From an uncultured Verrucomicrobiota bacterium (lineage in GTDB: Bacteria > Verrucomicrobiota > Verrucomicrobiia > Limisphaerales > CAIQOK01), in assembly GCA_903873415.1 (NCBI GenBank), contig CAIQOK010000019.1, positions 1-64,000 of the forward strand: a stretch of 64,000 bases of DNA. Direction: 5' to 3'. Both the position numbers and the translations under genes were made by a program. This document shows, piece by piece, positions 25,579 through 33,710 of this stretch. The notes beneath the pieces were generated by a model that saw only the letters and a list, made by a program, of their open reading frames with translations, was not told where the DNA came from and ran no database searches. How positions within the stretch are numbered: position 1 is the first letter of the stretch; each line of letters starts with the position of its first letter.

Positions 25579-26091
25579 TCACCATAGAAATGACTTCTGC
25601 TCGTCGAGCTGGGCTCCATCCTCGGAGATGGTGGCGCGCCAGGCGGTGACCTCGCCGAATTTCCGGAACTCCTCGCCGGTCATCGGCAAGGAAACCCAAT
25701 GGCTGAAGAAGCCGGGCTTGACCTCGGTTTCCAGAACCATCTGGGTGGGCAGCTGTCCATTGGCCGTGCCGCGCAATTCCAACCGAAGCTTCAGCGGAGC
25801 GCGGGCAGGGCCTCGGGCCTTCCACCAGACGTCGAACCGGAGGCCCGAGCGGCGTTCCGGATGCTCCCGAAGAATCGCCTGATATGCGTCGCGCTCAAAG
25901 AGGCTGGGGGAAAGCGTGTGCTTGCCATTGAGATCTAGAAATTGAGGAAGAACCTTGAGCACCCGGGCACTCGCCGCCACCGCCGGAAAGGCCGCCGCAG
26001 TCAAGGCACAGAACAAACATAGGAAAAAGGATCGGCGCACGTCGGCCAATTTACCGGCTGCCGTTTCAAACTCAACAGGTTTTCTCCGCAA
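25579..26091 (-). CDS. Small exported protein of unknown function upstream of kdsD
   Basis: Up to 170 residues; a GTG at 26040 would give a 153-residue protein that begins directly with a signal peptide (VRRSFFLCLFCALTAAAFPAVAA). The mature part is mostly beta-like (LKLRLELRG, QMVLETEVKPGFFSHWVSL) and ends at a Trp. I do not recognise a family. It is about 70 bases upstream of kdsD on the same strand, so a role in the envelope is possible but only inferred from position. Confidence 0.65.
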   Translation of the reverse strand: MRRKPVEFETAAGKLADVRRSFFLCLFCALTAAAFPAVAASARVLKVLPQFLDLNGKHTLSPSLFERDAYQAILREHPERRSGLRFDVWWKARGPARAPLKLRLELRGTANGQLPTQMVLETEVKPGFFSHWVSLPMTGEEFRKFGEVTAWRATISEDGAQLDEQKSFLW

Positions 26092-26140
26092 ACACTCCAG
26101 CCTTGCGCCGCCCCAACGCCTGACCGAGCCTCACCCAAGT

Positions 26141-26680
26141 ATGACCAAACCCCATCCCCCACGGGATCTGCAAATCGTCCGCGCCTCGACGGAGGACATC
26201 CCCGCTGTGGCGGCCCTGGCCGGCGTTATTTGGCGGGCGCATTATCCAGGCATTATTTCCCCGGCCCAGATCGAGTTCATGCTGGAAAAGATGTATGCTG
26301 CGGCCGTCCTGAAGGAAGAACTCACCCATAGAAAAATCCATTTTGAAAGGTTGTTGGCCGGCCGCGAATTCATCGGATTCGCCGCCTGGGGCCCGGGGCC
26401 GGCTCACCACATAGGCAGGCTGCACAAACTCTATCTGCATCCAGACTGGCATGGCCGCGGACTGGGCAGCCGGTTGCTGCAACACTGCCAGGATGAGGCC
26501 CGGCGCAGCGGGATGCGGCAACTTATTCTCACGGTAAACAAACGGAATACAAAGGGGATTGCCGCCTACACGCGCAACGGCTTTGAGGTGACCGCTGGCG
26601 TGGTCACAGATTTCGGAGGCGGTTTCCTGTTGGACGACTTCGTGATGGCCAAAGATCTGGGAGCCTCTGTCAGGCAATAA
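26141..26680 (+). CDS. GNAT-family N-acetyltransferase
   Basis: A 179-residue protein. The acetyl-CoA site is visible as LYLHPDWHGRGLGSRLLQHC (Q/R-x-x-G-x-G/A pattern), followed by LTVNKRNTKGIAAYTRNGFE, the usual GNAT end. Its N-terminal part (IVRASTEDIPAVAALAGVIW) fits the family. Acceptor unknown. ATG 26141 chosen; the frame is open from 25955 but this overlaps the divergent gene at 26091. Confidence 0.88.
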   Translation: MTKPHPPRDLQIVRASTEDIPAVAALAGVIWRAHYPGIISPAQIEFMLEKMYAAAVLKEELTHRKIHFERLLAGREFIGFAAWGPGPAHHIGRLHKLYLHPDWHGRGLGSRLLQHCQDEARRSGMRQLILTVNKRNTKGIAAYTRNGFEVTAGVVTDFGGGFLLDDFVMAKDLGASVRQ

Positions 26681-26911
26681 GAAGCCATGGCCCCGGATGA
26701 AAAGCGGATTTCTTCCGGAGTGGAAGCTGATCCGGCTTGATTCATCACACATCCCCGTGCGGCATGCAACCAGGCACCCAGCGTCCGGTGAACGCGCCGG
26801 ATGACCCGCGACTCCTGCAACGACCGATACCAAGACGCTGTCGGAAAAGCATTTCAATGACTGAATCCGGAGCTGCGCCCAATTCCCCGGTTACGCCCCC
26901 TATTCGTCAGG

Positions 26912-28051
26912 TCAGTCGAGCGTCTGCCGGTAGCGTTTGATCCCCAGCGCCACCATCCCCAGAGCGAAGAGGGCAATGGGCCAGAGATCCCGAGCAATCT
27001 CGGAGAGGCCGTTGCCTTTGAGTAAAATCCCGCGAACCACCCGCAGAAAATGGGTCAGCGGGAGGACTTCGCCGATCCGCTGGGCCCAAAGCGGCATACC
27101 GCGGAAGGGGAACATGTAGCCGGAAAGGAGCAGGGAGGGCAGGAAGAAGAAGAAGGCCATTTGCACGGCCTGCAGCTGGTTTTTGGCCACCGTGGAAAAC
27201 ATGATGCCTACGGCCAGATTGGCGGTGATGAAAAGCAATACCAGGGACAAAAGGAGGGGCACGCTGCCCACTATCGGCACATGAAAGAGGTATTTGGAGG
27301 CCAGCAGGATGAGAAAAACCTGGACATAACCGACGGCGATATAAGGAACAATCTTGCCCAGGATGACCTCTCCGGGATGAACCGGGGTGGAGAGCAGATT
27401 TTCCATTGTTCCCCGCTCGCGCTCCCGGGTGATGGCTAGCGCTGTGATCATAACCATCGTCATCGTGAGCATCACTCCCATCAGGCCTGGGACAATGTTG
27501 TATTGGGTGATATTCTCTGGATTGTAATGGGGATGGGTGACCAGGCGGAACGGGGCGGGAGAGGGGCGCAATCGGTTCAAGGGCCCGGTCAGATCACGAT
27601 TCAATACGCTCTGGGTGAGGGAGTTGATGGCTGAAATCGCAAAGCCCACCGCCGAGGGATCGGTCGCATCGGCCTCAAGCAGCAGCTCGGGTTGTTCACC
27701 GCGCAGAAGTTTGCGCGAAAAATCCACCGGGATATGCACGGCGAACTGCACGGAGCCCTGCGCAAGCATGCGCTGGATTTCCCCCTCGTTGCGAGGCTCC
27801 CGCACGATGTCGAAGTAGCTGCTGTTGCGCAAAGCCCAAACCAGGGTGCGCGAAAAAACACTGTTATCCGCCGAATACACCGCCGTGGGCAAATGCTTCG
27901 GATCCGAATTGATCGCAAACCCGAAGAGGATCAGCTGGATCATAGGAATCCCGATCATCATGGCGAAGGTGACGCGGTCACGGCGCATCTGGATGAACTC
28001 CTTGGAGACCATGGCCCAGAAGCGGCGCGGGTTAAACTCGCGGATTTTCAC
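26912..28051 (-). CDS. ABC-2 type permease of a YbhFSR-like exporter
   Basis: A 379-residue membrane protein. N-terminal MVSKEFIQMRRDRVTFAMM, one helix, a large external loop (~60-170), then five helices including MGVMLTMTMVMITALAITRE with the conserved RERERGTMENLLSTPV loop. The GTG start at 28051 overlaps the ATPase stop by four bases, a sign of translational coupling. E. coli YbhFSR uses two permeases (YbhS and YbhR); only one is present here, so it may work as a homodimer. Confidence 0.9.
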   Translation of the reverse strand: MKIREFNPRRFWAMVSKEFIQMRRDRVTFAMMIGIPMIQLILFGFAINSDPKHLPTAVYSADNSVFSRTLVWALRNSSYFDIVREPRNEGEIQRMLAQGSVQFAVHIPVDFSRKLLRGEQPELLLEADATDPSAVGFAISAINSLTQSVLNRDLTGPLNRLRPSPAPFRLVTHPHYNPENITQYNIVPGLMGVMLTMTMVMITALAITRERERGTMENLLSTPVHPGEVILGKIVPYIAVGYVQVFLILLASKYLFHVPIVGSVPLLLSLVLLFITANLAVGIMFSTVAKNQLQAVQMAFFFFLPSLLLSGYMFPFRGMPLWAQRIGEVLPLTHFLRVVRGILLKGNGLSEIARDLWPIALFALGMVALGIKRYRQTLD

Positions 28052-28971
28052 ACGAAATTGTCCTTGGCCGCATCCATAAGGCTGATGAACACATCCTCCA
28101 AACCGGGTTCGATTTCTTCCCAGCGGTGGCCCGGGGTCATGACGGGCATGAGGCTGGAGCGCAACCGTGCGGCATCCCGCCCGCTGACATGCAAGGTGGC
28201 GCCGAAAGCGACAACCTGCTCCACAGCCGGCAGGGCGCGCAAGTGCTCGGCTAGTGCCGGCAGATCCGGCCCGGCCACCTGCCAGGTGCTTAACCCGCCC
28301 GCCGCCACCACTTCCCCCACCGTGCCTCGGGCCAGCAGACGTCCATACGCAATATAGGCAAGCCGGTGGCACCGCTCCGCCTCGTCCATATAATGGGTGG
28401 TCACCAAAGCCGTGAGCCCCGAGGCGGCCAGTTGGTGGATCTGCTCCCAAAACTCCCGGCGGGCCTTGGGATCAACCCCCGCCGTCGGCTCGTCCAGCAG
28501 GAGCAATTGAGGTTCATGAATCAGGCAGGCGGACAAGGCCAACCGCTGCTTCCACCCTCCAGATAAGGATCCGGCCATCTGTCGGCGCCGGGCCGTCATG
28601 CCGAGGCGCTCCAGACTTTTTTCCACCGCCTCTTTGCGCCGGGACACACCGTAAATGCGCGCGATAAAATCAAGATTCTCCTCCAGCGTCAGGTCCTCGT
28701 AAAAACTGAACCTCTGGGTCATGTAGCCGACCTGTTTCTTAATCTTGGCCGCCTCCGTCCGGATATCCAATCCCAGGCAGCGGCCACTGCCGCCGTCCGG
28801 TATAAGCAGGCCGCAAAGCATGCGCAGGAAGGTGGTCTTGCCGCTCCCGTTCGGACCGAGAAACCCATAAATCTCGCCGCGTCGCACCTGCATCGGAATA
28901 TTGTCCACCACCGTGCGCCCGCCAAAGCGCTTGCTGATGCCCTCGACATCAATGACCAGTGGGGAATCCAT
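28048..28971 (-). CDS. ABC transporter ATPase of the YbhF type
   Basis: A 307-residue ATPase from ATG 28971 (a TTG at 29031 is also open). Walker A FLGPNGSGKTT, Q loop YMTQRFSFYEDLT, signature GSLSGGWKQRLALS, Walker B LLLLDEPTAGVDP and switch His in VTTHYMDEAERC. The C-terminal 80 residues form a regulatory-like tail. E. coli YbhF has two ATPase units in one chain; this protein has one. It powers the permease encoded by the overlapping downstream gene. Confidence 0.94.
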   Translation of the reverse strand: MDSPLVIDVEGISKRFGGRTVVDNIPMQVRRGEIYGFLGPNGSGKTTFLRMLCGLLIPDGGSGRCLGLDIRTEAAKIKKQVGYMTQRFSFYEDLTLEENLDFIARIYGVSRRKEAVEKSLERLGMTARRRQMAGSLSGGWKQRLALSACLIHEPQLLLLDEPTAGVDPKARREFWEQIHQLAASGLTALVTTHYMDEAERCHRLAYIAYGRLLARGTVGEVVAAGGLSTWQVAGPDLPALAEHLRALPAVEQVVAFGATLHVSGRDAARLRSSLMPVMTPGHRWEEIEPGLEDVFISLMDAAKDNFV

Positions 28972-29091
28972 TTCAGAGGTGGCTGAAGCAAAAATGTCCG
29001 CAGCCGGAAAATCCGGTCTTGAAACCTGCAAGAATGATTTTGCATCCCGTGCCTGCGGACCAACCAGCTTTTCGGTTCTTGGGGAGGGCGT

Positions 29092-30054
29092 TCATTTCAG
29101 TTCCACATCCAACGGCTGGCCGGGATGCAAGGCCACCTCCCCCGGGGAAAAACGGGCTTCGACCATAAAAACGAGCTTGGCCCGGTTCTCGCGGTTGTAA
29201 AGCATCGGTGGCGTAAACTCCGCCTCATTGGAGATATAACTCACCGTGGCGGAATAAACCCGTCCCTCGCCGTCGCAGCGCAGCTGAACACTCTGTCCCG
29301 ACTTGACCCTGGACATCTGGGGTTCAGGCACGAAAAAGCGCGCCTTCAGATTGCCGGGCGGCAAAAGAACCACCACCGGCCGGCCGGGTTCAACCCACTC
29401 GCCCTGGCGATAAAGAGTGTCGTGGACCGCGGAGGCGGCCGGGGCCATCTGGCGCTTTTGATCCAGCGCCCAACGGGCCTTGGCAACGGCGGCGGCCTGA
29501 GCTTCCACGTTGGCTTGCCCGGCTCGCAGCTCATCCTCACGCGCACCGAGCTTGGCCGTTTCAATATCGGCCGTAAGCTGGGAAACCTGGGCCAGATTGG
29601 CGTCGCGGACGCCGCGGGCAGAGTCGAGTTCCTCGGCGGAGATGACCTCCGGGCCGCCCCTGAGTTTTTCCCGGCGGGCAAACTCGGATTGCGCCGTGGC
29701 TAGGCTGGACCGAGCCCGCTCCAGTTGGGCTTGCAAAGACGCAATCTCGGTTGGACGCCGCCCCTTGGTCAGATTGTCCAACTGGGCTTGGGATTGGATG
29801 AGGTTTTTCTCCGCCTGTCGGAGTGAGGCTGCCTCGGACTCGTGCTCCAGTTCAAAGAGCAATTGGCCCGAAGAAACATGATCCCCGCGCGCCACGGCCA
29901 GATTGGTCAGAGCCCCGCCTAGAGGTGCTGCGACATAGATGTATTCGCCTTCCACATAGCCTTGGAATTGGCCGGGATGCTGGCCTCCGCAGCCAGAAAA
30001 AAAAAGCGACGCCAGTCCGGCGGCGATGCAGGTGAAAATCCGGTGTTTAGTCAT
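29092..30054 (-). CDS. HlyD-family adaptor lipoprotein (YbhG-like)
   Basis: A 320-residue periplasmic adaptor. The signal ends in LASLFFSGCGG, a lipobox, so it is anchored by lipid. The biotinyl-lipoyl half-motifs are visible (VAAPLGGALTNLAVARGDHV and later WVEPGRPVVVLL), with a long alpha-helical hairpin between (~75-200, Gln/Ala/Leu rich). It should bridge the ABC permease with the TolC-type channel encoded at 30857. First gene of the minus-strand unit, divergent from the TetR gene. Confidence 0.9.
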   Translation of the reverse strand: MTKHRIFTCIAAGLASLFFSGCGGQHPGQFQGYVEGEYIYVAAPLGGALTNLAVARGDHVSSGQLLFELEHESEAASLRQAEKNLIQSQAQLDNLTKGRRPTEIASLQAQLERARSSLATAQSEFARREKLRGGPEVISAEELDSARGVRDANLAQVSQLTADIETAKLGAREDELRAGQANVEAQAAAVAKARWALDQKRQMAPAASAVHDTLYRQGEWVEPGRPVVVLLPPGNLKARFFVPEPQMSRVKSGQSVQLRCDGEGRVYSATVSYISNEAEFTPPMLYNRENRAKLVFMVEARFSPGEVALHPGQPLDVELK

Positions 30055-30122
30055 CCAGTTTTATGCCACCTTGCGGGGCATGGGTGGAGGAAAACAGAAA
30101 AGAGTTGACCCGTCAAACATCT

Positions 30123-30144
30123 GTTTCAATTATACGTTTGAAAC
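30123..30144. promoter_or_regulatory. Likely TetR operator overlapping a TATAAT box
   Basis: A perfect inverted repeat GTTTCAA-N8-TTGAAAC ends one base before the regulator ATG. On the minus strand a perfect -10 box TATAAT (30129-30134) lies inside it and points to the adaptor-permease unit. TTGACC at 30105-30110 is a possible -35 for the regulator. A repressor bound here would block the divergent unit and its own gene. Confidence 0.6.
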
Positions 30145-30852
30145 ATGAGCTTGAGGATCACCTCACCCAACACTTCCGCAAGAGGGGGCCCAACCCGGCA
30201 GCAGTTGCTGGAGTCAGCGGGGGCGGTGTTTGCCGAGACTGGATTCCGCCACGCCACCCTGCGGGAAATCTGCGCGCGCGCCGGGGCGAACATCGCGGCG
30301 GTGAACTACCATTTCGGCGACAAGGAAACCCTCTACTCCGAAGTGCTGCATTTCGCCCAGACCCAGGCTGTCGAAAAATATCCCCCCCTGCTAGAGGTGG
30401 GCCAGGACGCCCCGGCCGACCAGAGGCTCAACGCCTTTGTCCGCTCGCTCCTCCTGCGCCTGCTCGATCAAGGACCGGTCGCCTGGCATGGCAAGTTGAT
30501 GGCCCGGGAAATGATCGAACCCACCTCCGCCCTGGACGCCCTTGCCAAAGAACGGATTCAACCCATGGCGGAGCAGTTGCGCGGCATTGTCGCCGAACTG
30601 CTGCAATGTTCCCCGGAGCAGGATCTCGTGAGGCACTGCTTGCTGAGCGTCGTGAGCCAGTGCGTTTTCTATCATCACTGCCGCCCGATGCTCGCCCGGA
30701 TCTTCCCGCAACAACACTTCGATGCCGGGTCGGTTGAAAAACTCGCGGCCCACATCATCCGCTTCTCGCTTGCCGCCATGCAAAATCTCACCGAGCCTGT
30801 CTCCTCGTACGGGTGCCCGCAAGAGTTCTCCGTGACTGAACCGATCCGTTGA
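30145..30852 (+). CDS. TetR-family regulator of the CecR (YbiH) type
   Basis: A 235-residue repressor. Helix-turn-helix at ~18-65 (RQQLLESAGAVFAETGFRHA, REICARAGANIAAVNYHF-GDK). The ligand domain (~90-210) resembles the CerR/DUF1956 C-terminal family, with a typical LVRHCLLSVVSQCVFYHHCR helix. In E. coli CecR controls ybhGFSR, and here the gene is divergent from the same kind of adaptor-ABC genes and 4 bases ahead of tolC, so it probably represses the whole exporter. Confidence 0.88.
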   Translation: MSLRITSPNTSARGGPTRQQLLESAGAVFAETGFRHATLREICARAGANIAAVNYHFGDKETLYSEVLHFAQTQAVEKYPPLLEVGQDAPADQRLNAFVRSLLLRLLDQGPVAWHGKLMAREMIEPTSALDALAKERIQPMAEQLRGIVAELLQCSPEQDLVRHCLLSVVSQCVFYHHCRPMLARIFPQQHFDAGSVEKLAAHIIRFSLAAMQNLTEPVSSYGCPQEFSVTEPIR

Positions 30853-30856
30853 TTTT

Positions 30857-32260
30857 ATGAAACCGATTTCTTTTGGAATGAGTGCCGCCGCACGCTGCGT
30901 CCTGACCGCTGTAGTTCTGGTCGACCTCGCCCTGAGTGGACCTGTCCGCGCCCAATCCGGCAATGCCGGCGCGAATGCAAGTGAAACCGGCTGGCTGCGA
31001 CAGCCTCTGGCGGTGGTGGACTGCCTGAATCTGGCGCTGACCCAAAACGCCGACATCCTCAAAGCCAAGAGCGATCTGGAGGCGGCGCACGGCGTGGTGG
31101 TTCAAACCCGCGCGGTCGCCCTGCCCCATTTGAAGGCTACCGGCCAGTTCAAGGAGACCGATGGACGGGCCGTTGAAGGCTTTGCCAACTTCTCCTTGCC
31201 CAAGCAGGACTGGAACAGCGGACTGCAACTGGTCCAGACGGTTTACGACGGCGGCCGCATGACGGCGGCGATCCGCGCCGGCCGCGCCACCGCCAAGCAA
31301 GCCGTGGCACAATACCAAACCGTGATCGCCGACACACTTTTACGCGTGCGTCTGGCTTATTATGACGATCTCCTGGCCGCTCAGGAAATCGTGGTCAACG
31401 AGGCTTCGGTCAACCTGCTTCAAAAAGAATTGGACGACCAGAAGCACCGTTACGAAGCCGGCACGGTGCCGCGTTTCAATGTGCTCCGCGCCGAGGTGGC
31501 TGTGGCCAACCAGCGTCCGGCCTTGATCCGCGCCCACAATAACGACCGACTGGCCAAAAACAACCTGGCCAACCTGCTGGGCTATCATCTGCCGGCCGAG
31601 GTGTGGGAAGACCTGCCTCTGCGGCTGACCGATACTCTGGCAGCCACGCCGTATTCGGTGAAGTTGCCCGACGCACTCCAACGCGCCTTGGCCAACCGCA
31701 GCGAATTGGCCGCTTTGCGCAAAACCGCAGAACTGCAGCAACTCAACATCATTAATGCCCGGTCCGGCTACAAACCCACCTTGCAGGCCTTTGCCGGCTA
31801 CGGCTGGTTTAACGCCCAATTCACCCAGCCAGTCACCCTTGATCACGACATTCACGGCTGGAATTTCGGCGGTCAACTCAGCTGGGACCTTTTTGACGGA
31901 ATGTTGACCCGGGGCAAAGTCATCGAGGCCAAGGCGCATTACGAGCGCGCAAACATCGATGTGGACGACACGGGCCGCCGGATTGAGCTCGAGGTGCGCA
32001 CGGCTTATTCCACGTTCAGCGAAGCCCGCGAGCTGCTCGACTCCCAACTCAAAGTACAGGAGCAGGCCGAGGAATCATTGCGCCTGGCCCGGGCCCGGGC
32101 GGAAGCGGGAACCGGCACCCAGCTCGACGTTCTAGACGCCCAAACCTCGCTCACCCAAGCCCGAACCACCCAAGTGCAGGCCCTGCACGATTACGCCACC
32201 GCCCGTGCCCGGCTCGAACGGGCCATGGGTGAGGATGTGACCGCCAGTGGCGCAAAATAA
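30857..32260 (+). CDS. TolC-family outer-membrane efflux protein
   Basis: A 467-residue protein with signal peptide (cleavage near PVRAQ). Two similar halves of long helices and strands, as in TolC: first half with LNLALTQNADILKAKSDLEA and LVQTVYDGGRMTAAIRAG, second half with LQRALANRSELAALRKTAEL and QLSWDLFDGMLTRGKV, and a terminal TQLDVLDAQTSLTQAR. It forms the outer-membrane exit for the adaptor-ABC pump on its left. Starts 4 bases after the regulator stop, so both share one transcript. Confidence 0.92.
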   Translation: MKPISFGMSAAARCVLTAVVLVDLALSGPVRAQSGNAGANASETGWLRQPLAVVDCLNLALTQNADILKAKSDLEAAHGVVVQTRAVALPHLKATGQFKETDGRAVEGFANFSLPKQDWNSGLQLVQTVYDGGRMTAAIRAGRATAKQAVAQYQTVIADTLLRVRLAYYDDLLAAQEIVVNEASVNLLQKELDDQKHRYEAGTVPRFNVLRAEVAVANQRPALIRAHNNDRLAKNNLANLLGYHLPAEVWEDLPLRLTDTLAATPYSVKLPDALQRALANRSELAALRKTAELQQLNIINARSGYKPTLQAFAGYGWFNAQFTQPVTLDHDIHGWNFGGQLSWDLFDGMLTRGKVIEAKAHYERANIDVDDTGRRIELEVRTAYSTFSEARELLDSQLKVQEQAEESLRLARARAEAGTGTQLDVLDAQTSLTQARTTQVQALHDYATARARLERAMGEDVTASGAK

Positions 32261-32438
32261 AAGCCCCTTCGCCCGGCGCGATATACCTCAACCGGATCCT
32301 GTGGCGGCGTTCTACGAAATCCCAAGTCCAATGATTCACCCGCAACCGGGCACTTCAACCAACCCCGGATTTTTCAGCGGCTCCCAAATGTGTTGTGTCG
32401 GGCGCAAACGGGCACGCACTCCGCCCCAAGCGCAGCAG

Positions 32439-32475
32439 GACAGGGTGTTATCCCTGTCGAAAAACGAACGTTTTT
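32439..32475. terminator. Hairpin region after tolC-like gene
   Basis: GACAGGG-TGTTAT-CCCTGTC (7-bp stem) is followed by AAAAACG-AA-CGTTTTT, an A-run facing a T-run. This could end transcription from both convergent genes. The remaining 32261-32548 shows nothing else. Confidence 0.45.
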
Positions 32476-32548
32476 CCGACGATCCTTGATGAGCCGAAAG
32501 CCGGCTGCAGGATAAAGTTACTTTTGGTTACGGCTTGCCGGGTTTGAA

Positions 32549-33604
32549 TTATGGTTCTATCCGTCGGGTGGCCGGTTTAACTTCAAAGGTTCCATCCCCG
32601 CCTAGTTGACGCCCAAAGCCGCCGCCGGCCAACCAAGCTCCTGCGCGGGCGTCCTGCTTGAGAAAAGCTTCCCAGAAAACCAGTGAACACTCACAAATCC
32701 GGTCTTCAAACACCCGCTCCCGTTCCGGCGTTCGACTGGCATAGCGTCCCGCAAACACCATGTGATCCGCCCCTTGCAGCGTGATAAGAAACTGGTCAGC
32801 GCCGGAAATATGATCGAAGGGCAATCGCCGCTCAGCCGCCCCCGTCCCGCCGATCGGACTTGCGTCCGCCGTCCCGGTCATGTGGAGAATGGGAATCCGG
32901 ATTTTGCCGAAGGCCCGATCCAAAGCCGCTGGGGTCCTGATCGCAGGGAGGGGCGAACTCATTGCGATGGCCGCCTTAACACGCGGATCGGCAAAGCAAA
33001 GCCGCTCCCCTGAGGTGCCGAGGAACACCTGTCCGGCCACGCCCAAGGTGGTGAATGCGCCGAAAGAATGCCCCGCCAACCCCACCCGTGTCAGATCAAG
33101 CCGCCCCTTGAATCCGGAGTCGGACCGGTTGAGTTGTTCCAAACGGTCCAGAACGAAGCTGACATCCATGGGCCGGTTGGTGGCGTTGGCCGGGTTGGCT
33201 GCCGCGCGCCGCAACGCGGCCATTGCGCCCTGCATTCCACCGCTCTGCCACACGGCACTGTCACTGCCCGCATGCTGCAGATGAACAGAAATGTAACCGT
33301 GTCCGGCCCAGGCACGGCCAAGATACTCGTAACCTTCGCGCGAGCCTCCCAAGCCATGGGAAAAAAGCAGGACCGGCAACGGGCCTTTGCCGGCCTGCGG
33401 ACTGTAAATCTTCACCGGAACCTTGCGATCACGAATCACGTCGATCCAATCAAAGCGGGTGATTTGAACAGGCCCGGTTTGAGCTGGCAGTTTATATTCA
33501 GCCGCAACAACCTCCACCGCCGCCTCAAGAAGGGGCATCAAGAGCAGGCAAGCCAGATACATCAGCCAAGCTGGGGATTTGAATCCGTTTGGAAATCGTT
33601 TCAT
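32549..33604 (-). CDS. Exported alpha/beta hydrolase (PAF-acetylhydrolase-like)
   Basis: A 351-residue protein with signal peptide from ATG 33604 (cleavage near EVVAAEY); the frame is open to 33706. VLLFSHGLGGSREGYEYLG and the nucleophile elbow GLAGHSFGAF are clear; the acid is expected near HMTGTADASP and the His in QGADHMVF. This pattern fits the chlorophyllase/PAF-acetylhydrolase-like group. Natural substrate unknown. Its gene lies about 100 bases after the CarB stop on the same strand. Confidence 0.8.
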   Translation of the reverse strand: MKRFPNGFKSPAWLMYLACLLLMPLLEAAVEVVAAEYKLPAQTGPVQITRFDWIDVIRDRKVPVKIYSPQAGKGPLPVLLFSHGLGGSREGYEYLGRAWAGHGYISVHLQHAGSDSAVWQSGGMQGAMAALRRAAANPANATNRPMDVSFVLDRLEQLNRSDSGFKGRLDLTRVGLAGHSFGAFTTLGVAGQVFLGTSGERLCFADPRVKAAIAMSSPLPAIRTPAALDRAFGKIRIPILHMTGTADASPIGGTGAAERRLPFDHISGADQFLITLQGADHMVFAGRYASRTPERERVFEDRICECSLVFWEAFLKQDARAGAWLAGGGFGRQLGGDGTFEVKPATRRIEP

Positions 33605-33710
33605 GGGCCTGATGGCTGCCGGCATGTGGAGGCGTGCTGCAAAAAAACCTCGAAAACCGGTCATGTCTTCAGTCCCGGCTGATGGCCTCCGCGCCTTGAA
33701 AGCCATCCGG

